This document shows, piece by piece, positions 51,454 to 61,324 of a stretch of DNA of 64,000 bases (the first letter of the stretch is position 1; the number at the start of each line of letters is the position of its first letter). Under the pieces are notes generated by a model. It ran no database searches and had not been told where the DNA came from. It worked only from the letters and a program-made list of their open reading frames with translations. Origin of the DNA: Pseudomonadales bacterium (GTDB lineage: Bacteria; Pseudomonadota; Gammaproteobacteria; Pseudomonadales; UBA7239); the NCBI GenBank assembly GCA_041395665.1, contig JAWLAB010000002.1, positions 1-64,000 on the forward strand. The letters run 5' to 3'. The position numbers were made by a program, and so were the translations under genes.

Positions 51454-53139
51454 ATGAGCAAACAGCCCAGCAAGTCTTCAGAAGCTACCAAGCCTGCCCA
51501 TTTTATTCGCCAGATCATTGCCGCCGATGTCGCGGCGGGTCTACACGATGGCAAGGTGCAAACCCGTTTCCCGCCCGAGCCGAACGGCTATCTGCACATC
51601 GGCCACGCGAAATCCATCTGTCTCAATTTCGGCATGGCCGAAGAATTTGGCGGACTGTGCAATTTGCGTTTTGATGACACCAATCCCGAAAAAGAAAACG
51701 ACGAATATATTCGTTCGATTCAAGACGATGTGCGCTGGCTCGGCTTTCAATGGAGTGGCGAAGTGCGCCACGCCTCTGGCTATTTTCAGCAGTTGTACGA
51801 TTGGGCCGTGTATTTGATCGAGCAAGGCAAAGCCTATGTCTGCCATCTCACGCCCGAGGAAGCGCGCGCGCATCGTGGCACACTCACGGAAGCAGGCAAA
51901 AACAGCCCGTATCGCGAACGCAGCGCAGCAGAAAATCTCGATTTATTCACGCGCATGAAAAACGGTGAATTTGCCGACGGTGAATGCGTGCTGCGCGCCA
52001 AAATTGATATGGCCAGCCCCAACATGAATTTGCGCGACCCGATCATGTATCGCATTCGGCGCGCGCATCATCATCAAACGGGCGACGCTTGGTGCATCTA
52101 CCCCACTTACGATTACACCCACGGTCAATCCGATGCGATTGAAGGCATCACGCATTCCATTTGCACACTGGAATTTGAAGATCACAAACCGCTGTACGAT
52201 TGGTATCTCGATAATTTGCCTGTACCAGCGCGTCCGCGCCAATACGAATTTGCGCGTTTGAATCTCAATTACACCGTCACCAGCAAACGCAAATTAAAAC
52301 AGTTGGTGGATGAAAAGCATGTCAGCGGTTGGGATGATCCGCGCATGCCGACGATTGCCGGTTTGCGCCGTCGCGGTGTGACACCACAAGCCCTGCGTCA
52401 ATTTTGCGAAATGATCGGCGTGACGCGCAGCGACGGTATCGTCGATGTCAGCATGTTGGAATTTGCTATTCGCGACGATCTAGATAAAAACGCCGCGCGC
52501 GCCATGTGTGTGTTCAATCCATTGAAAGTCGTCATCACCAATTTTGATGCCACACGCGTTGAACAACTCACTGCTCCGAAACATCCACAGCGCGAAGATC
52601 TCGGCACACGCGAACTGCCCTTCACGCGTGAATTGTTTATCGACCGCAATGATTTCCGCGAAGTAGCAGAAAAAGATTTCAAACGCCTCGTGCTCGGCCA
52701 AGAAGTGCGTTTGCGCAATGCCTATGTCATCCGCGCCGACGAAGTGATTAAAGATGCAAACGGCGAAATCATCGAACTGCGCTGCTCTTATGACCCAGAC
52801 ACTCACGGCAAAAACCCTGCAGATGGTCGCAAGGTGAAAGGTGTGATTCATTGGGTGTCGGCAACACAGTGCGTCGATGTCGAATTGCGTTTGTATGAAA
52901 GATTATTCACCGCAGAAAATCCAGAAGCCGACAAAGACAAAACCTTTCTCGACTTCATCAATCCGCAATCGCTGTCGGTTATTCACGCCAAAGCAGAAAG
53001 CAGCTTGAAAAATACCGCGCCAGAAACGCGTTTTCAATTTGAGCGCGAAGGCTATTTTTGCAGTGATCGCTACGACTGCACACCAAACCTCTTGGTGTTC
53101 AACCGCACCATCGGTTTGAAAGATTCTTTTGGTAAGTGA
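51454..53139 (+). CDS. glnS: Glutaminyl-tRNA synthetase
   Basis: Class I synthetase that charges tRNA-Gln directly. HIGH motif in PNGYLHIGHAKSICLNFG, RFDDTNPEKENDEYI, and the KMSKS-equivalent VTSKRKLKQL. Two C-terminal beta-barrels for anticodon recognition (ELPFTRELFIDRNDF; KGVIHWVSATQCVDVELRLY, in parts). The start is the ATG at 51454; 30 further in-frame codons upstream are rejected as non-conserved. Length is 561 residues. It is followed by cysS, 7 bases away. Confidence 0.95.
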   Translation: MSKQPSKSSEATKPAHFIRQIIAADVAAGLHDGKVQTRFPPEPNGYLHIGHAKSICLNFGMAEEFGGLCNLRFDDTNPEKENDEYIRSIQDDVRWLGFQWSGEVRHASGYFQQLYDWAVYLIEQGKAYVCHLTPEEARAHRGTLTEAGKNSPYRERSAAENLDLFTRMKNGEFADGECVLRAKIDMASPNMNLRDPIMYRIRRAHHHQTGDAWCIYPTYDYTHGQSDAIEGITHSICTLEFEDHKPLYDWYLDNLPVPARPRQYEFARLNLNYTVTSKRKLKQLVDEKHVSGWDDPRMPTIAGLRRRGVTPQALRQFCEMIGVTRSDGIVDVSMLEFAIRDDLDKNAARAMCVFNPLKVVITNFDATRVEQLTAPKHPQREDLGTRELPFTRELFIDRNDFREVAEKDFKRLVLGQEVRLRNAYVIRADEVIKDANGEIIELRCSYDPDTHGKNPADGRKVKGVIHWVSATQCVDVELRLYERLFTAENPEADKDKTFLDFINPQSLSVIHAKAESSLKNTAPETRFQFEREGYFCSDRYDCTPNLLVFNRTIGLKDSFGK

Positions 53140-53146
53140 GCCGCGT

Positions 53147-54547
53147 ATGAAAATCTACAACACGCTCACGCGCCAAAAACAAGAGTTCGTACCGCTGGTC
53201 GCCGGTCACATTAAAATGTATGTCTGCGGCATGACGGTGTACGACTACTGTCACCTCGGTCACGCGCGCGTTTTGGTGGCGTTTGATGCCATCACCCGCT
53301 ATTTACGCGCACGCGGTTGGCAGGTGACTTATGTGCGCAACATCACCGACATCGACGACAAAATTTTGAAACGCGCCGACGAAAACGGCGAAGCCTACAC
53401 CGCACTGACTGCGCGTTTTATTCAGGCGATGCACGAAGATGAGCAGCGCCTCGGCGTGGCGCGCCCCGATCTCGAACCTTGCGCTACAGCGCATATCGAG
53501 CAAATCATTGCGATGACGCAACAGCTCATAGCCAAAGGTTACGCTTATCACGCTAACAACAATGATGTGTATTACAGCGTCAGCCGCTTTGAAAATTACG
53601 GCAAATTGTCGGGCAAAAATCCAGAAGAATTGCTCGCTGGTGCGCGCATTGAAGTCGATGAAGCCAAACGCGATCCGCGCGATTTTGCGCTGTGGAAATC
53701 TGCCAAAGAGGGTGAAGTTTTTTGGCCTTCACCGTGGGGCAATGGTCGCCCCGGCTGGCATATCGAATGCTCGGCGATGTCCACTTGCTGCCTCGGTGAT
53801 TCTTTCGACATTCACGGCGGCGGTCCCGATTTACCGTTTCCACATCACGAAAATGAAATTGCGCAATCCGAAGCAGCAACAGGAAAAACTTACGCTGGCT
53901 ACTGGATGCACGCCGGCGCGGTGCGCGTCAACAATGAAAAAATGTCGAAATCACTCGGCAACTTTTTCACCATTCGTGAAATTCTCAATCAATACCACCC
54001 CGAAGTGGTGCGCTATTTATTGCTCGCCAGCCATTACCGCAGCGCAATCAATTACTCAGAAGAGAACTTACACATTGCACGCGGCGCACTGGAGCGTTTT
54101 TATACCGCGCTACGCGGTTTAGACAATATTCCCACGCTGCCACTGTCACAACTGGATGCGGAGCATCCCTCCGTTGCGCGCTTTATTGCTGAAATGGACG
54201 ATGACTTCGGCACGCCCGAAGCGATTGCAGTGTTGTTTGATTTAGCGCGCCAGCTCAACACGGCACGTGCAGCAAGCGACGAGCAACAAGCCACTGAGTT
54301 AGCCACTATTTTGAAATCACTCGGCGCTGTTTTAGGTATTTTGCAGGCTGATGCTGATACTTTTTTGCAAGCGGGCAGCAGCGAAGGCCTGAGTGCAGAA
54401 GCTATCGAGCAATTGATTGCGGATCGCGTGCAAGCCAAGAAAGACAAAAACTTTGCGCGCGCCGATCAAATCCGCGATGAACTCAAAACGCATGGCATCA
54501 TCTTAGAAGATACTCGTAATGGTAAGACCACATGGCGGAGCGAATGA
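53147..54547 (+). CDS. cysS: Cysteinyl-tRNA synthetase
   Basis: Class I synthetase. The zinc site begins with YVCGMTVYDYCHLGHARVLV, which also holds the HIGH-like motif. Further motifs: GWHIECSAM, HHENEIAQSEA and KMSKSLGNFF; C-terminal DALR-type anticodon region. The start is the ATG at 53147 (MKIYNTLTRQKQEF); the frame opens 6 codons earlier inside glnS. Length is 466 residues. Its end overlaps the next gene by 16 bases. Confidence 0.95.
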   Translation: MKIYNTLTRQKQEFVPLVAGHIKMYVCGMTVYDYCHLGHARVLVAFDAITRYLRARGWQVTYVRNITDIDDKILKRADENGEAYTALTARFIQAMHEDEQRLGVARPDLEPCATAHIEQIIAMTQQLIAKGYAYHANNNDVYYSVSRFENYGKLSGKNPEELLAGARIEVDEAKRDPRDFALWKSAKEGEVFWPSPWGNGRPGWHIECSAMSTCCLGDSFDIHGGGPDLPFPHHENEIAQSEAATGKTYAGYWMHAGAVRVNNEKMSKSLGNFFTIREILNQYHPEVVRYLLLASHYRSAINYSEENLHIARGALERFYTALRGLDNIPTLPLSQLDAEHPSVARFIAEMDDDFGTPEAIAVLFDLARQLNTARAASDEQQATELATILKSLGAVLGILQADADTFLQAGSSEGLSAEAIEQLIADRVQAKKDKNFARADQIRDELKTHGIILEDTRNGKTTWRSE

Positions 54548-55176
54548 TTCCCTTACTCGAACATGAAGATTTTTTTGTGTTCGACAAACCGGCCGGTGTC
54601 AGTTTTCACAGCGAAAACGGCACCGGCTTTTTTGTGCAATGCCAACAACACTTTCCCAACGAAACATTGTTTCCCGTTCATCGCTTAGATCGCATTACCT
54701 CTGGCTTGTTACTCGTCGCACGCAACAAAGCAGCTGCTAACACTTTGGGCACAATGTTTGAATCGCGCGAAATCCACAAAACTTATATTGCACTGAGTGA
54801 TAAAACGCCATCCAAAAAACAAGGTACGGTCAGTGGCGATATGGCGCGCAGCCGTGATGGGCAGTGGAAGTTGCTGCGCAGCCAAGACAACCCCGCCGTC
54901 ACGCGTTTTGCATCGCGCTCACTGGCGCCCAACTTGCGCTTATTTACACTCAAACCGCAAACGGGACGCACACATCAATTGCGCGTGATGATGAAAGCCC
55001 TCGGCAGCCCCATCATCGGTGACGAACGCTACGGTGGCACACCCGCAGATCGCGGTTATTTGCACGCATTGCAACTGGCTTTTGATTGGCAAGGACAAAC
55101 CATTTCCGTACTGAGTGAACCCTCGAGCGGCACACTGTTTCAAAAAATGGCATCGTTCATTCAATCCGCTTCATGA
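54532..55176 (+). CDS. RluA-family pseudouridine synthase (TIGR01621-like)
   Basis: Converts uridine to pseudouridine in rRNA or tRNA; target not known for this subgroup. The catalytic motif VHRLDRITSGLLLVARN holds the active-site Asp, followed by RTHQLRVMMKALGSPIIGDE. There is no S4 domain, and at 214 residues it is shorter than RluA/RluC/RluD. The start is probably ATG 54532, overlapping cysS; ATG 54544 is possible. It overlaps the next gene by four bases (ATGA). Confidence 0.88.
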   Translation: MAERMIPLLEHEDFFVFDKPAGVSFHSENGTGFFVQCQQHFPNETLFPVHRLDRITSGLLLVARNKAAANTLGTMFESREIHKTYIALSDKTPSKKQGTVSGDMARSRDGQWKLLRSQDNPAVTRFASRSLAPNLRLFTLKPQTGRTHQLRVMMKALGSPIIGDERYGGTPADRGYLHALQLAFDWQGQTISVLSEPSSGTLFQKMASFIQSAS

Positions 55177-55940
55177 GGCGCACTCTTCTTTTTGCATTGG
55201 CACTGCTCCTGCCGTTGTCCGTGTTTGCACAAACTGCATCATGGACACTGTTGCACACAGTGCCGCGCGCACCGCAACATTTCACGCAGGGCTTAGTTTT
55301 TTCTGGCGAGCAATTGTTCGAAAGCACAGGGCGTTACGGACAATCCGCTGTCATTGCTTACGACGCGAAAACTCTGCTCGAAAAAAAACGCGTCTATTTA
55401 CCGGATAATGTTTTTGGTGAAGGACTCACTGTATTAAACGGCAAGCTATATCAACTGAGCTGGAAATCACAAAAAATATTTATCTACAACACGCAGCTGC
55501 AATTATTAAAAACTCTGCCCATGCGCGGTGAAGGCTGGGGGCTCACAACCGACGGCACATCGCTTATCGTAAGCAACGGATCGGATACCCTGCAGTTTTT
55601 AGATCCAGAAACGGGCAACTTGCAGCGCAAAATTAGCGTGCGCGATGACAACAAGGCACAGAAAAACATCAATGAATTGGAATGGCTTGACGGCTATATT
55701 CTGGCCAATGTATGGCTCAGCAATACTGTACTGCTAATTGATGCGCGCAGCGGAGAGGTGGTCAATCGCTACGATTTCACTGCGCTCGCTGCCACACAAA
55801 CTTCGCAAGAAAATCCAGAAAAAAATCCAGACGATGTTCTAAACGGCCTCGCGTGGAGCCCTTACACGCAAACCCTACTTATGACAGGGAAGAACTGGCC
55901 CGTGTGGTTTGTAGTGAAAATCACGCAGCCACAACACTAG
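55173..55940 (+). CDS. Glutaminyl-peptide cyclotransferase (plant/bacterial beta-propeller type)
   Basis: Cyclises N-terminal glutamine to pyroglutamate in exported peptides or proteins. The signal peptide (RTLLFALALLLPLSVFAQ) predicts a periplasmic location. The glutamine cyclotransferase family motifs are seen: FTQGLVFSGEQLFESTGRYG, FGEGLTVLNGKLYQLSWKS, MRGEGWGLTTDGTSLIVSNG, INELEWLDGYILANVWLS and LNGLAWSP. Length is 255 residues. Coupled to the pseudouridine synthase gene; convergent with the YjiK-like gene. Confidence 0.88.
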   Translation: MRRTLLFALALLLPLSVFAQTASWTLLHTVPRAPQHFTQGLVFSGEQLFESTGRYGQSAVIAYDAKTLLEKKRVYLPDNVFGEGLTVLNGKLYQLSWKSQKIFIYNTQLQLLKTLPMRGEGWGLTTDGTSLIVSNGSDTLQFLDPETGNLQRKISVRDDNKAQKNINELEWLDGYILANVWLSNTVLLIDARSGEVVNRYDFTALAATQTSQENPEKNPDDVLNGLAWSPYTQTLLMTGKNWPVWFVVKITQPQH

Positions 55941-55945
55941 AGGCA

Positions 55946-56860
55946 TTATTTTTTTCTGTGAAAAACATAAAACAAATCCGGCTCACTCACCAAATAGAGC
56001 ACGCCTTCATCATCCATCGCCACGCCCTCTGCTTGAGGCACTGTGTCTTTCAAACCGTGCTTTCCGCCGCGCAAAGACAATTTACTGATCGGCCATCCAG
56101 TTACATCCAACTCCAGAATAAGATGCGATTGATCCGATAGCGCCAATAAATGCCCACTGTAATCATCGTACTGCAAACTGGATAAATCACTGACAAACAA
56201 TCCGGCGTTGCGATCAGGATCATCAACAATTTTCACAGCCATTGGTTTTGTTTGATCTACCTGCGGGAAGCCTTTTATCTCATAGATACGCACAGGATCG
56301 CGCTCTTTTGCCACAAACAATCGCTTGTTGCGGTGATCGTAAGCCAGCCCCTCAAAACCTTTATTGCCATTTAATTCCAATCCAAAAGACAGCTGTTGAA
56401 AATCTGCAGAATTCACTTCCGTCACGCCATCTTTCAAACGCACTTTCACCAAGCGCTGATCGCGCTCGTCGCTCACCACATACTGATCTTTCGCAAAATA
56501 CTCGATGGCTTCAGGATCAATAAAACCTTGCAGTTTTACACGGCGCAATAAACGCCCATCCAAGGACAATTCGACGATACTGGGGTTTTGATTGGTGACA
56601 GCAAAAAGTGTGCGGCGATCCGGATCAAAAGTCAGCGCGGAAATTTCATCATTCAAATTTTCTATCGGCTTCGCATCAACCACCGCATAAAATGTGTCCA
56701 GCTGAATTGCCTTCTCAGATGGCTCCCCCTCTTGCCCCCACTGCCACCACGCGAATCGAATTTGATGGTGCATGCCTTGGTGATAGCCACTCGCTAACAG
56801 TAGCGCGACGACCAGCAACAACCCCAGTGCAACTACTGTTATTTTTTTTGAACGCGACAT
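55946..56860 (-). CDS. YjiK-like (SdiA-regulated domain) protein
   Basis: Beta-propeller protein of the SdiA-regulated/YjiK family, function unknown. The start is ATG 56860 (MSRSKKITVVALGL) with GGAGAG upstream, followed by a membrane anchor (VVALGLLLVVALLLASG) and a periplasmic propeller: NLNDEISALTFDPDRRTLFA, GFIDPEAIEYFAKDQYVVSD, GNKGFEGLAYDHRNKRLFVA, SDLSSLQYDDYSGHLLALSD and PQAEGVAMDDEGVLYLVSEP. Length is 304 residues. It is convergent with the glutamine cyclotransferase; both are propellers, but no functional link is shown. Confidence 0.85.
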   Translation of the reverse strand: MSRSKKITVVALGLLLVVALLLASGYHQGMHHQIRFAWWQWGQEGEPSEKAIQLDTFYAVVDAKPIENLNDEISALTFDPDRRTLFAVTNQNPSIVELSLDGRLLRRVKLQGFIDPEAIEYFAKDQYVVSDERDQRLVKVRLKDGVTEVNSADFQQLSFGLELNGNKGFEGLAYDHRNKRLFVAKERDPVRIYEIKGFPQVDQTKPMAVKIVDDPDRNAGLFVSDLSSLQYDDYSGHLLALSDQSHLILELDVTGWPISKLSLRGGKHGLKDTVPQAEGVAMDDEGVLYLVSEPDLFYVFHRKK

Positions 56861-57000
56861 CAATCTCTCCAGCACAACTAGCCACATTACATGCAGCAAC
56901 GCGGCATTCTCTCTGAAATTCACAGGCTGCGCGATACCGCAGGCGACAAGTACCTAGGCAATCCCTACAATGACCGACCCGCAAAAACACGAGTATCACC

Positions 57001-59937
57001 ATGTCGACTATGACCTCCACTCCAGTTGCCGCACCTTCGTTTGAATTACTGCGCAGCCAACAGATCGCAGCCCTCAATGTGCGCGTGGAAGAATATCGAC
57101 ACAAAAAAACTGGCGCACAACACATCCATATCGCTGCAGACAATGAAGAAAATGTTTTTCTCGTCGCTCTGCGCACTGTGCCGCACGACTCCACCGGCGT
57201 GGCGCATATTTTGGAACACACAGCGCTGTGCGGCAGTAAAAAATATCCCGTGCGCGATCCTTTCTTTTTAATGACGCGCCGTTCGCTCAACACATTTATG
57301 AATGCGTTCACCAGTTCGGATTGGACAGCCTATCCATTCGCCAGCCAAAACAAACAAGATTTTAATAATTTACTCGATGTGTATTTGGATGCCGTTTTCT
57401 TCTCACGACTCGATCCTTTGGATTTTGCACAAGAAGGTCATCGTCTTGAGTTTGAAAATAAGCAAGATGCTTCTTCGCCACTGACTTTCAAAGGTGTGGT
57501 GTTTAACGAAATGAAAGGCGCGATGAGCTCGGTAACTTCCACGCTGTGGCAAACGCTGACGCGCTATGTTTTCCCCACTACCACTTATCATCACAACAGT
57601 GGCGGCGAACCCTCCTGCATTCCTGATTTAACTTACGAGCAATTGGTTGCGTTTTATCGCACGCATTACCATCCCTCTAATTCTATTTTTATGACTTTCG
57701 GCAACATCTCCGCTGCCGAGCATCAACAAAAATTTGAAGCGCAAGCGCTGTCGCATTTTGATTATTTGGATCACACCATCAGCGTCAGTGATGAAAAGCG
57801 CTATCTCGCGCCCGTTTCCGTGGCAGAGTTTTACGCGCTGGATGAAGAAAATACACAAGGTAAAACACATATCGTCATGGCTTGGCTGCTGGGTCACAGC
57901 GCCGATTTAAAAACCAATTTAGAAGCACAATTGCTTACTGCCGTGTTGCTCGACAATGCTGCCTCACCGCTACAACAAGCCTTAGAAACTTCACCGCTGG
58001 GCAGTTCGCCGTCGCCCATGTGCGGCTTAGAAAACTCACAAAAAGAATTATTGTTTGCCGCCGGTTTAGAGGGTTCGGACCCAGAACATACGCAAGCAGT
58101 TGAAACTTTAATTCTCGATGTGTTGCGCGATGTTGCTGAAAACGGTGTGCCGCAAGAACAAATCGACGCCTGCTTGCATCAACTGGAATTGCAACAGCGC
58201 GAATTGAGTGGCGATGGCTACCCTTATGGTTTGCAACTGATTCTGCAGGCACTTACTAGCGCGACCCATCGCGGTGATGCTTTTGCACTGCTTGATTTAG
58301 ATCCTGCGATTGCTGCTTTGCATGAAGCCATTCGTGATCCTGATTTTATTAAACGCTTGGCGCGCGATTTGCTGCTCAACAACACACACCGCGTTACGCT
58401 GACACTCAAACCTGACACGCAATTATCGCAGCGCAGCGAAGCGGCAGAAGCCGCGCAGCTAGCGAGTATTCGCGCGGCACTCAGCGACGACGAATGCAAA
58501 ACAATTATTGAACAAAGCCTCGCGCTGCAAGAACGCCAAGAAGCGGTGCTCGATGAAAACATCTTGCCGCGCGTCACACTGGCGGATGTGCCAGCCGATA
58601 TGCACATCGCACAGGCGGATCGCGTAGACAATAACGCTGTACCGCTCACGCGCTACAACATCGGCACTAACGGTTTGGTGTATCAGCAATTGATTGTCGA
58701 TTTACCGGCGCTGAATGCCGAAGAAACCCATTTGCTACCACTGTACTGCGCCTGTCTCACAGAGGTAGGTCACGGCGCGTTAGATTATTTGCAAGCGCAA
58801 CAACAGCAAGCGGCGGTGTGTGGCGGTATCAGCGCGTATCCGTCCATGCGTGGCAGCATTGACGATGTGAATGCTGTGCAAGGTTTCTTGGTGTTATCAA
58901 CAAAAATGTTGGTGCGCAATCAACAAGCAGCGGCACAACTGTTATTCGACACTTGGCAGCGCGCGCGTTTTGATGAAGTGCAACGCCTGCGCGAATTGAT
59001 CGCACAAATGCGTACTCGCCGTGAGCGCAGCCTCACCGGCAATGGTCACGCGCTCGCCATGTCAGCCGCCAGTGCCGGCCTTTCACCGCTGACGCAATTC
59101 CAACACGCAGTCGGTGGTTTAGCGGGTGTGGCGTGGATCAAGCAGTTGGATCGCGCATTGGATGATGCAGCGGTGTTGAAAAAATTCTCACAACAATTGT
59201 TGCAACTGCATCAAAAAATGTTGCTGCAATCTTCACAATTGTTGTTGGTGTCTGAACAAGAACGCGCGGATGAATGCGCTGCGCAATTGCAAAAACTGTG
59301 GCACACAGCACCCGCACAAAATCCTTCTGTTTTTGCACTGCCTTTTTCTGCACACAGCGTGAAGCAACTGTGGCAGACCAGCACGCAAGTGAACTTCTGC
59401 GCGCGCGCTTGGCCTACGGTGGCGATGAACCATCCCGATGCTGCTGCGCTCTCGGTACTGGGCGGCTATTTGCGCAACGGCTATTTGCATCGCGCCATTC
59501 GCGAACAGGGCGGCGCTTACGGTGGTGGTGCCAGCCAAGACAGCACGCTGGGCGCTTTCCGCTTGTACTCGTATCGCGACCCGCGTCTAACAGACACGCT
59601 GGCTGATTTCGACCGCTCGCTGGACTGGCTCGCTACCACTGCGCCTGACGCGCAGAAAGTGGAAGAAGCCATCTTGGGTGTGATCGCTTCGCTCGACAAA
59701 CCAGGCTCACCGGCAGGCGAAGCGAAATCCGCTTTCCACAACCGTCTGTTCGGTCGCCACGACGATGTGCGCCGCGCATTCCGCAGCCGCATCCTCGCCG
59801 TCACAGGGCAAGATTTACAGCGCGTCGGCGCGTTGTATCTCACGTCAGAAAAGGCCAACACCGCGGTGATGAGTGGCGCAAATAGCACCGATGAAGCCAT
59901 CAAGCTGGGTTTGGAGATCTGCAAGCTGGATGCCTGA
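57001..59937 (+). CDS. M16C (PreP/insulinase-like) zinc metallopeptidase
   Basis: Large (978-residue) peptidase of the presequence-protease group, which degrades peptides. The inverted zinc motif HxxEH is HILEHTALCGSKKYPVRDPF (His near residue 69). Further features: SLNTFMNAFTSSDWTAYPFA, VVFNEMKGAMS, the C-terminal half with REQGGAYGGGASQD, and FRLYSYRDPR, which help form the second half of the clam-shell. No signal peptide is obvious, so cytoplasmic. It is divergent from the YjiK-like gene and followed by argA 22 bases later. Confidence 0.92.
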   Translation: MSTMTSTPVAAPSFELLRSQQIAALNVRVEEYRHKKTGAQHIHIAADNEENVFLVALRTVPHDSTGVAHILEHTALCGSKKYPVRDPFFLMTRRSLNTFMNAFTSSDWTAYPFASQNKQDFNNLLDVYLDAVFFSRLDPLDFAQEGHRLEFENKQDASSPLTFKGVVFNEMKGAMSSVTSTLWQTLTRYVFPTTTYHHNSGGEPSCIPDLTYEQLVAFYRTHYHPSNSIFMTFGNISAAEHQQKFEAQALSHFDYLDHTISVSDEKRYLAPVSVAEFYALDEENTQGKTHIVMAWLLGHSADLKTNLEAQLLTAVLLDNAASPLQQALETSPLGSSPSPMCGLENSQKELLFAAGLEGSDPEHTQAVETLILDVLRDVAENGVPQEQIDACLHQLELQQRELSGDGYPYGLQLILQALTSATHRGDAFALLDLDPAIAALHEAIRDPDFIKRLARDLLLNNTHRVTLTLKPDTQLSQRSEAAEAAQLASIRAALSDDECKTIIEQSLALQERQEAVLDENILPRVTLADVPADMHIAQADRVDNNAVPLTRYNIGTNGLVYQQLIVDLPALNAEETHLLPLYCACLTEVGHGALDYLQAQQQQAAVCGGISAYPSMRGSIDDVNAVQGFLVLSTKMLVRNQQAAAQLLFDTWQRARFDEVQRLRELIAQMRTRRERSLTGNGHALAMSAASAGLSPLTQFQHAVGGLAGVAWIKQLDRALDDAAVLKKFSQQLLQLHQKMLLQSSQLLLVSEQERADECAAQLQKLWHTAPAQNPSVFALPFSAHSVKQLWQTSTQVNFCARAWPTVAMNHPDAAALSVLGGYLRNGYLHRAIREQGGAYGGGASQDSTLGAFRLYSYRDPRLTDTLADFDRSLDWLATTAPDAQKVEEAILGVIASLDKPGSPAGEAKSAFHNRLFGRHDDVRRAFRSRILAVTGQDLQRVGALYLTSEKANTAVMSGANSTDEAIKLGLEICKLDA

Positions 59938-59959
59938 AGCCATACAATAGGCGGCAACC

Positions 59960-61312
59960 GTGAGCGGAATTGAACGCATGCACAACAATGAGTCGGAAAC
60001 TGCGAAAAGTATGGTGGATTGGTTCCGCCACTCCGCGCCGTATATTCACGCGCATCGCGAAAAAACTTTTGTGTTGATGTTGCCAGGCGACGCGCTGCTC
60101 GACGCGCAGTTTTCACACACCATTCACGACATCGCCCTGCTCAACAGTTTGGGCGTGCGTTTAGTGTTGGCGGTGGGCGCTCGGGCGCAAATTGAAACTT
60201 CACTCGCTCGCGCACACATCAATGCCAAATTTCATGATGGCATACGCATTACCGATACCGATTCACTGCCGCTCGTGGTGGAAGCCGCGAGCAGTGTGCG
60301 CTCACAAGTGGAAGCGTTGCTGTCTACTGGTTTAATCAATTCACCGATGCACGGTGCACAAATTCGCGTCACGGGTGGCAATTTTATTACCGCCAAACCG
60401 ATAGGCGTGCGCGATGGTGTAGATTTTCACCACACCGGTGAAGTACGGCGCGTGGATGTTAATGCGATACACGATGCCTTGGATAATGACGCCATCGTAG
60501 TGCTGCCCTGCCTCGGCTATTCCGCTAGCGGCGAAATTTTTAATTTGAGCATTGAGCATGTCGCTACGGTTGTTGCACAGGCAATTCATGCGGATAAATT
60601 GATTGCTTTTATTGCTGATAGCGGTGTGCACACCAACAAAAATATTTTGCTGCGCGAACTCAAACCTTCACAAGCGCGCAGCTTGCTACAGAAAAAAAAC
60701 ATCGCAGCCTGTTCGACCTTAGATGCTTGCTGCTTAGCTGTAGAAAATGGCATCGAACGCGCGCATTTAATCAGCTACCGCGAAAACGGCAGCTTGTTGA
60801 GTGAATTATTCACGCGCAAAGGCAGCGGAACTTTGATTGCACACGACAGCGCAGAATTTGTGCGACCTGCAACGCTGGATGATGTCGGCGGCATTTTGAA
60901 TTTGATTCAGCCCATGGAAGCGGACGGTATTTTGGTACGCCGCTCGCGTGAAATGCTGGAAGCGGAAATTCACAACTTCACCGTGATCGAACACGAAGGC
61001 TTAATCGCTGCCTGCGTGGCACTTTATCCTTATACAGACGAAGGCAATAAACGCGAGAAAATGGCGGAAGTCGCCTGTGTTGCCACGCATACACAGTATC
61101 GCGCCAGCGGCCGCGCCTCGCTATTGCTTTCCCATGTAGAAAAACAAGCAAAGAAATCCGGCATCAAAAAACTGTTTGTACTCACCACACAAACCGAACA
61201 CTGGTTTTTGGAAAAAGGCTTTTCACCCGCCAAACTGGAACAATTGCCTTCTAAAAAACAGCAGCTCTATAACTATCAACGCAATTCAAAAATTTTTATC
61301 AAGAACATTTAA
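59960..61312 (+). CDS. argA: Amino-acid N-acetyltransferase (N-acetylglutamate synthase)
   Basis: Acetylates glutamate as the first step of arginine biosynthesis. N-terminal amino-acid-kinase-like domain (FRHSAPYIHAHREKTFVLML; VLAVGARAQIE; GGNFITAKPIGVRDGVDFHH), probably the arginine-sensing part, and a C-terminal GNAT domain (VACVATHTQYRASGRASLLL). Length is 450 residues. The start may be GTG 59960, ATG 59978 or a later ATG; the conserved part begins at VDWFRHS. Confidence 0.93.
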   Translation: MSGIERMHNNESETAKSMVDWFRHSAPYIHAHREKTFVLMLPGDALLDAQFSHTIHDIALLNSLGVRLVLAVGARAQIETSLARAHINAKFHDGIRITDTDSLPLVVEAASSVRSQVEALLSTGLINSPMHGAQIRVTGGNFITAKPIGVRDGVDFHHTGEVRRVDVNAIHDALDNDAIVVLPCLGYSASGEIFNLSIEHVATVVAQAIHADKLIAFIADSGVHTNKNILLRELKPSQARSLLQKKNIAACSTLDACCLAVENGIERAHLISYRENGSLLSELFTRKGSGTLIAHDSAEFVRPATLDDVGGILNLIQPMEADGILVRRSREMLEAEIHNFTVIEHEGLIAACVALYPYTDEGNKREKMAEVACVATHTQYRASGRASLLLSHVEKQAKKSGIKKLFVLTTQTEHWFLEKGFSPAKLEQLPSKKQQLYNYQRNSKIFIKNI

Positions 61313-61324
61313 CGAGATACCGCC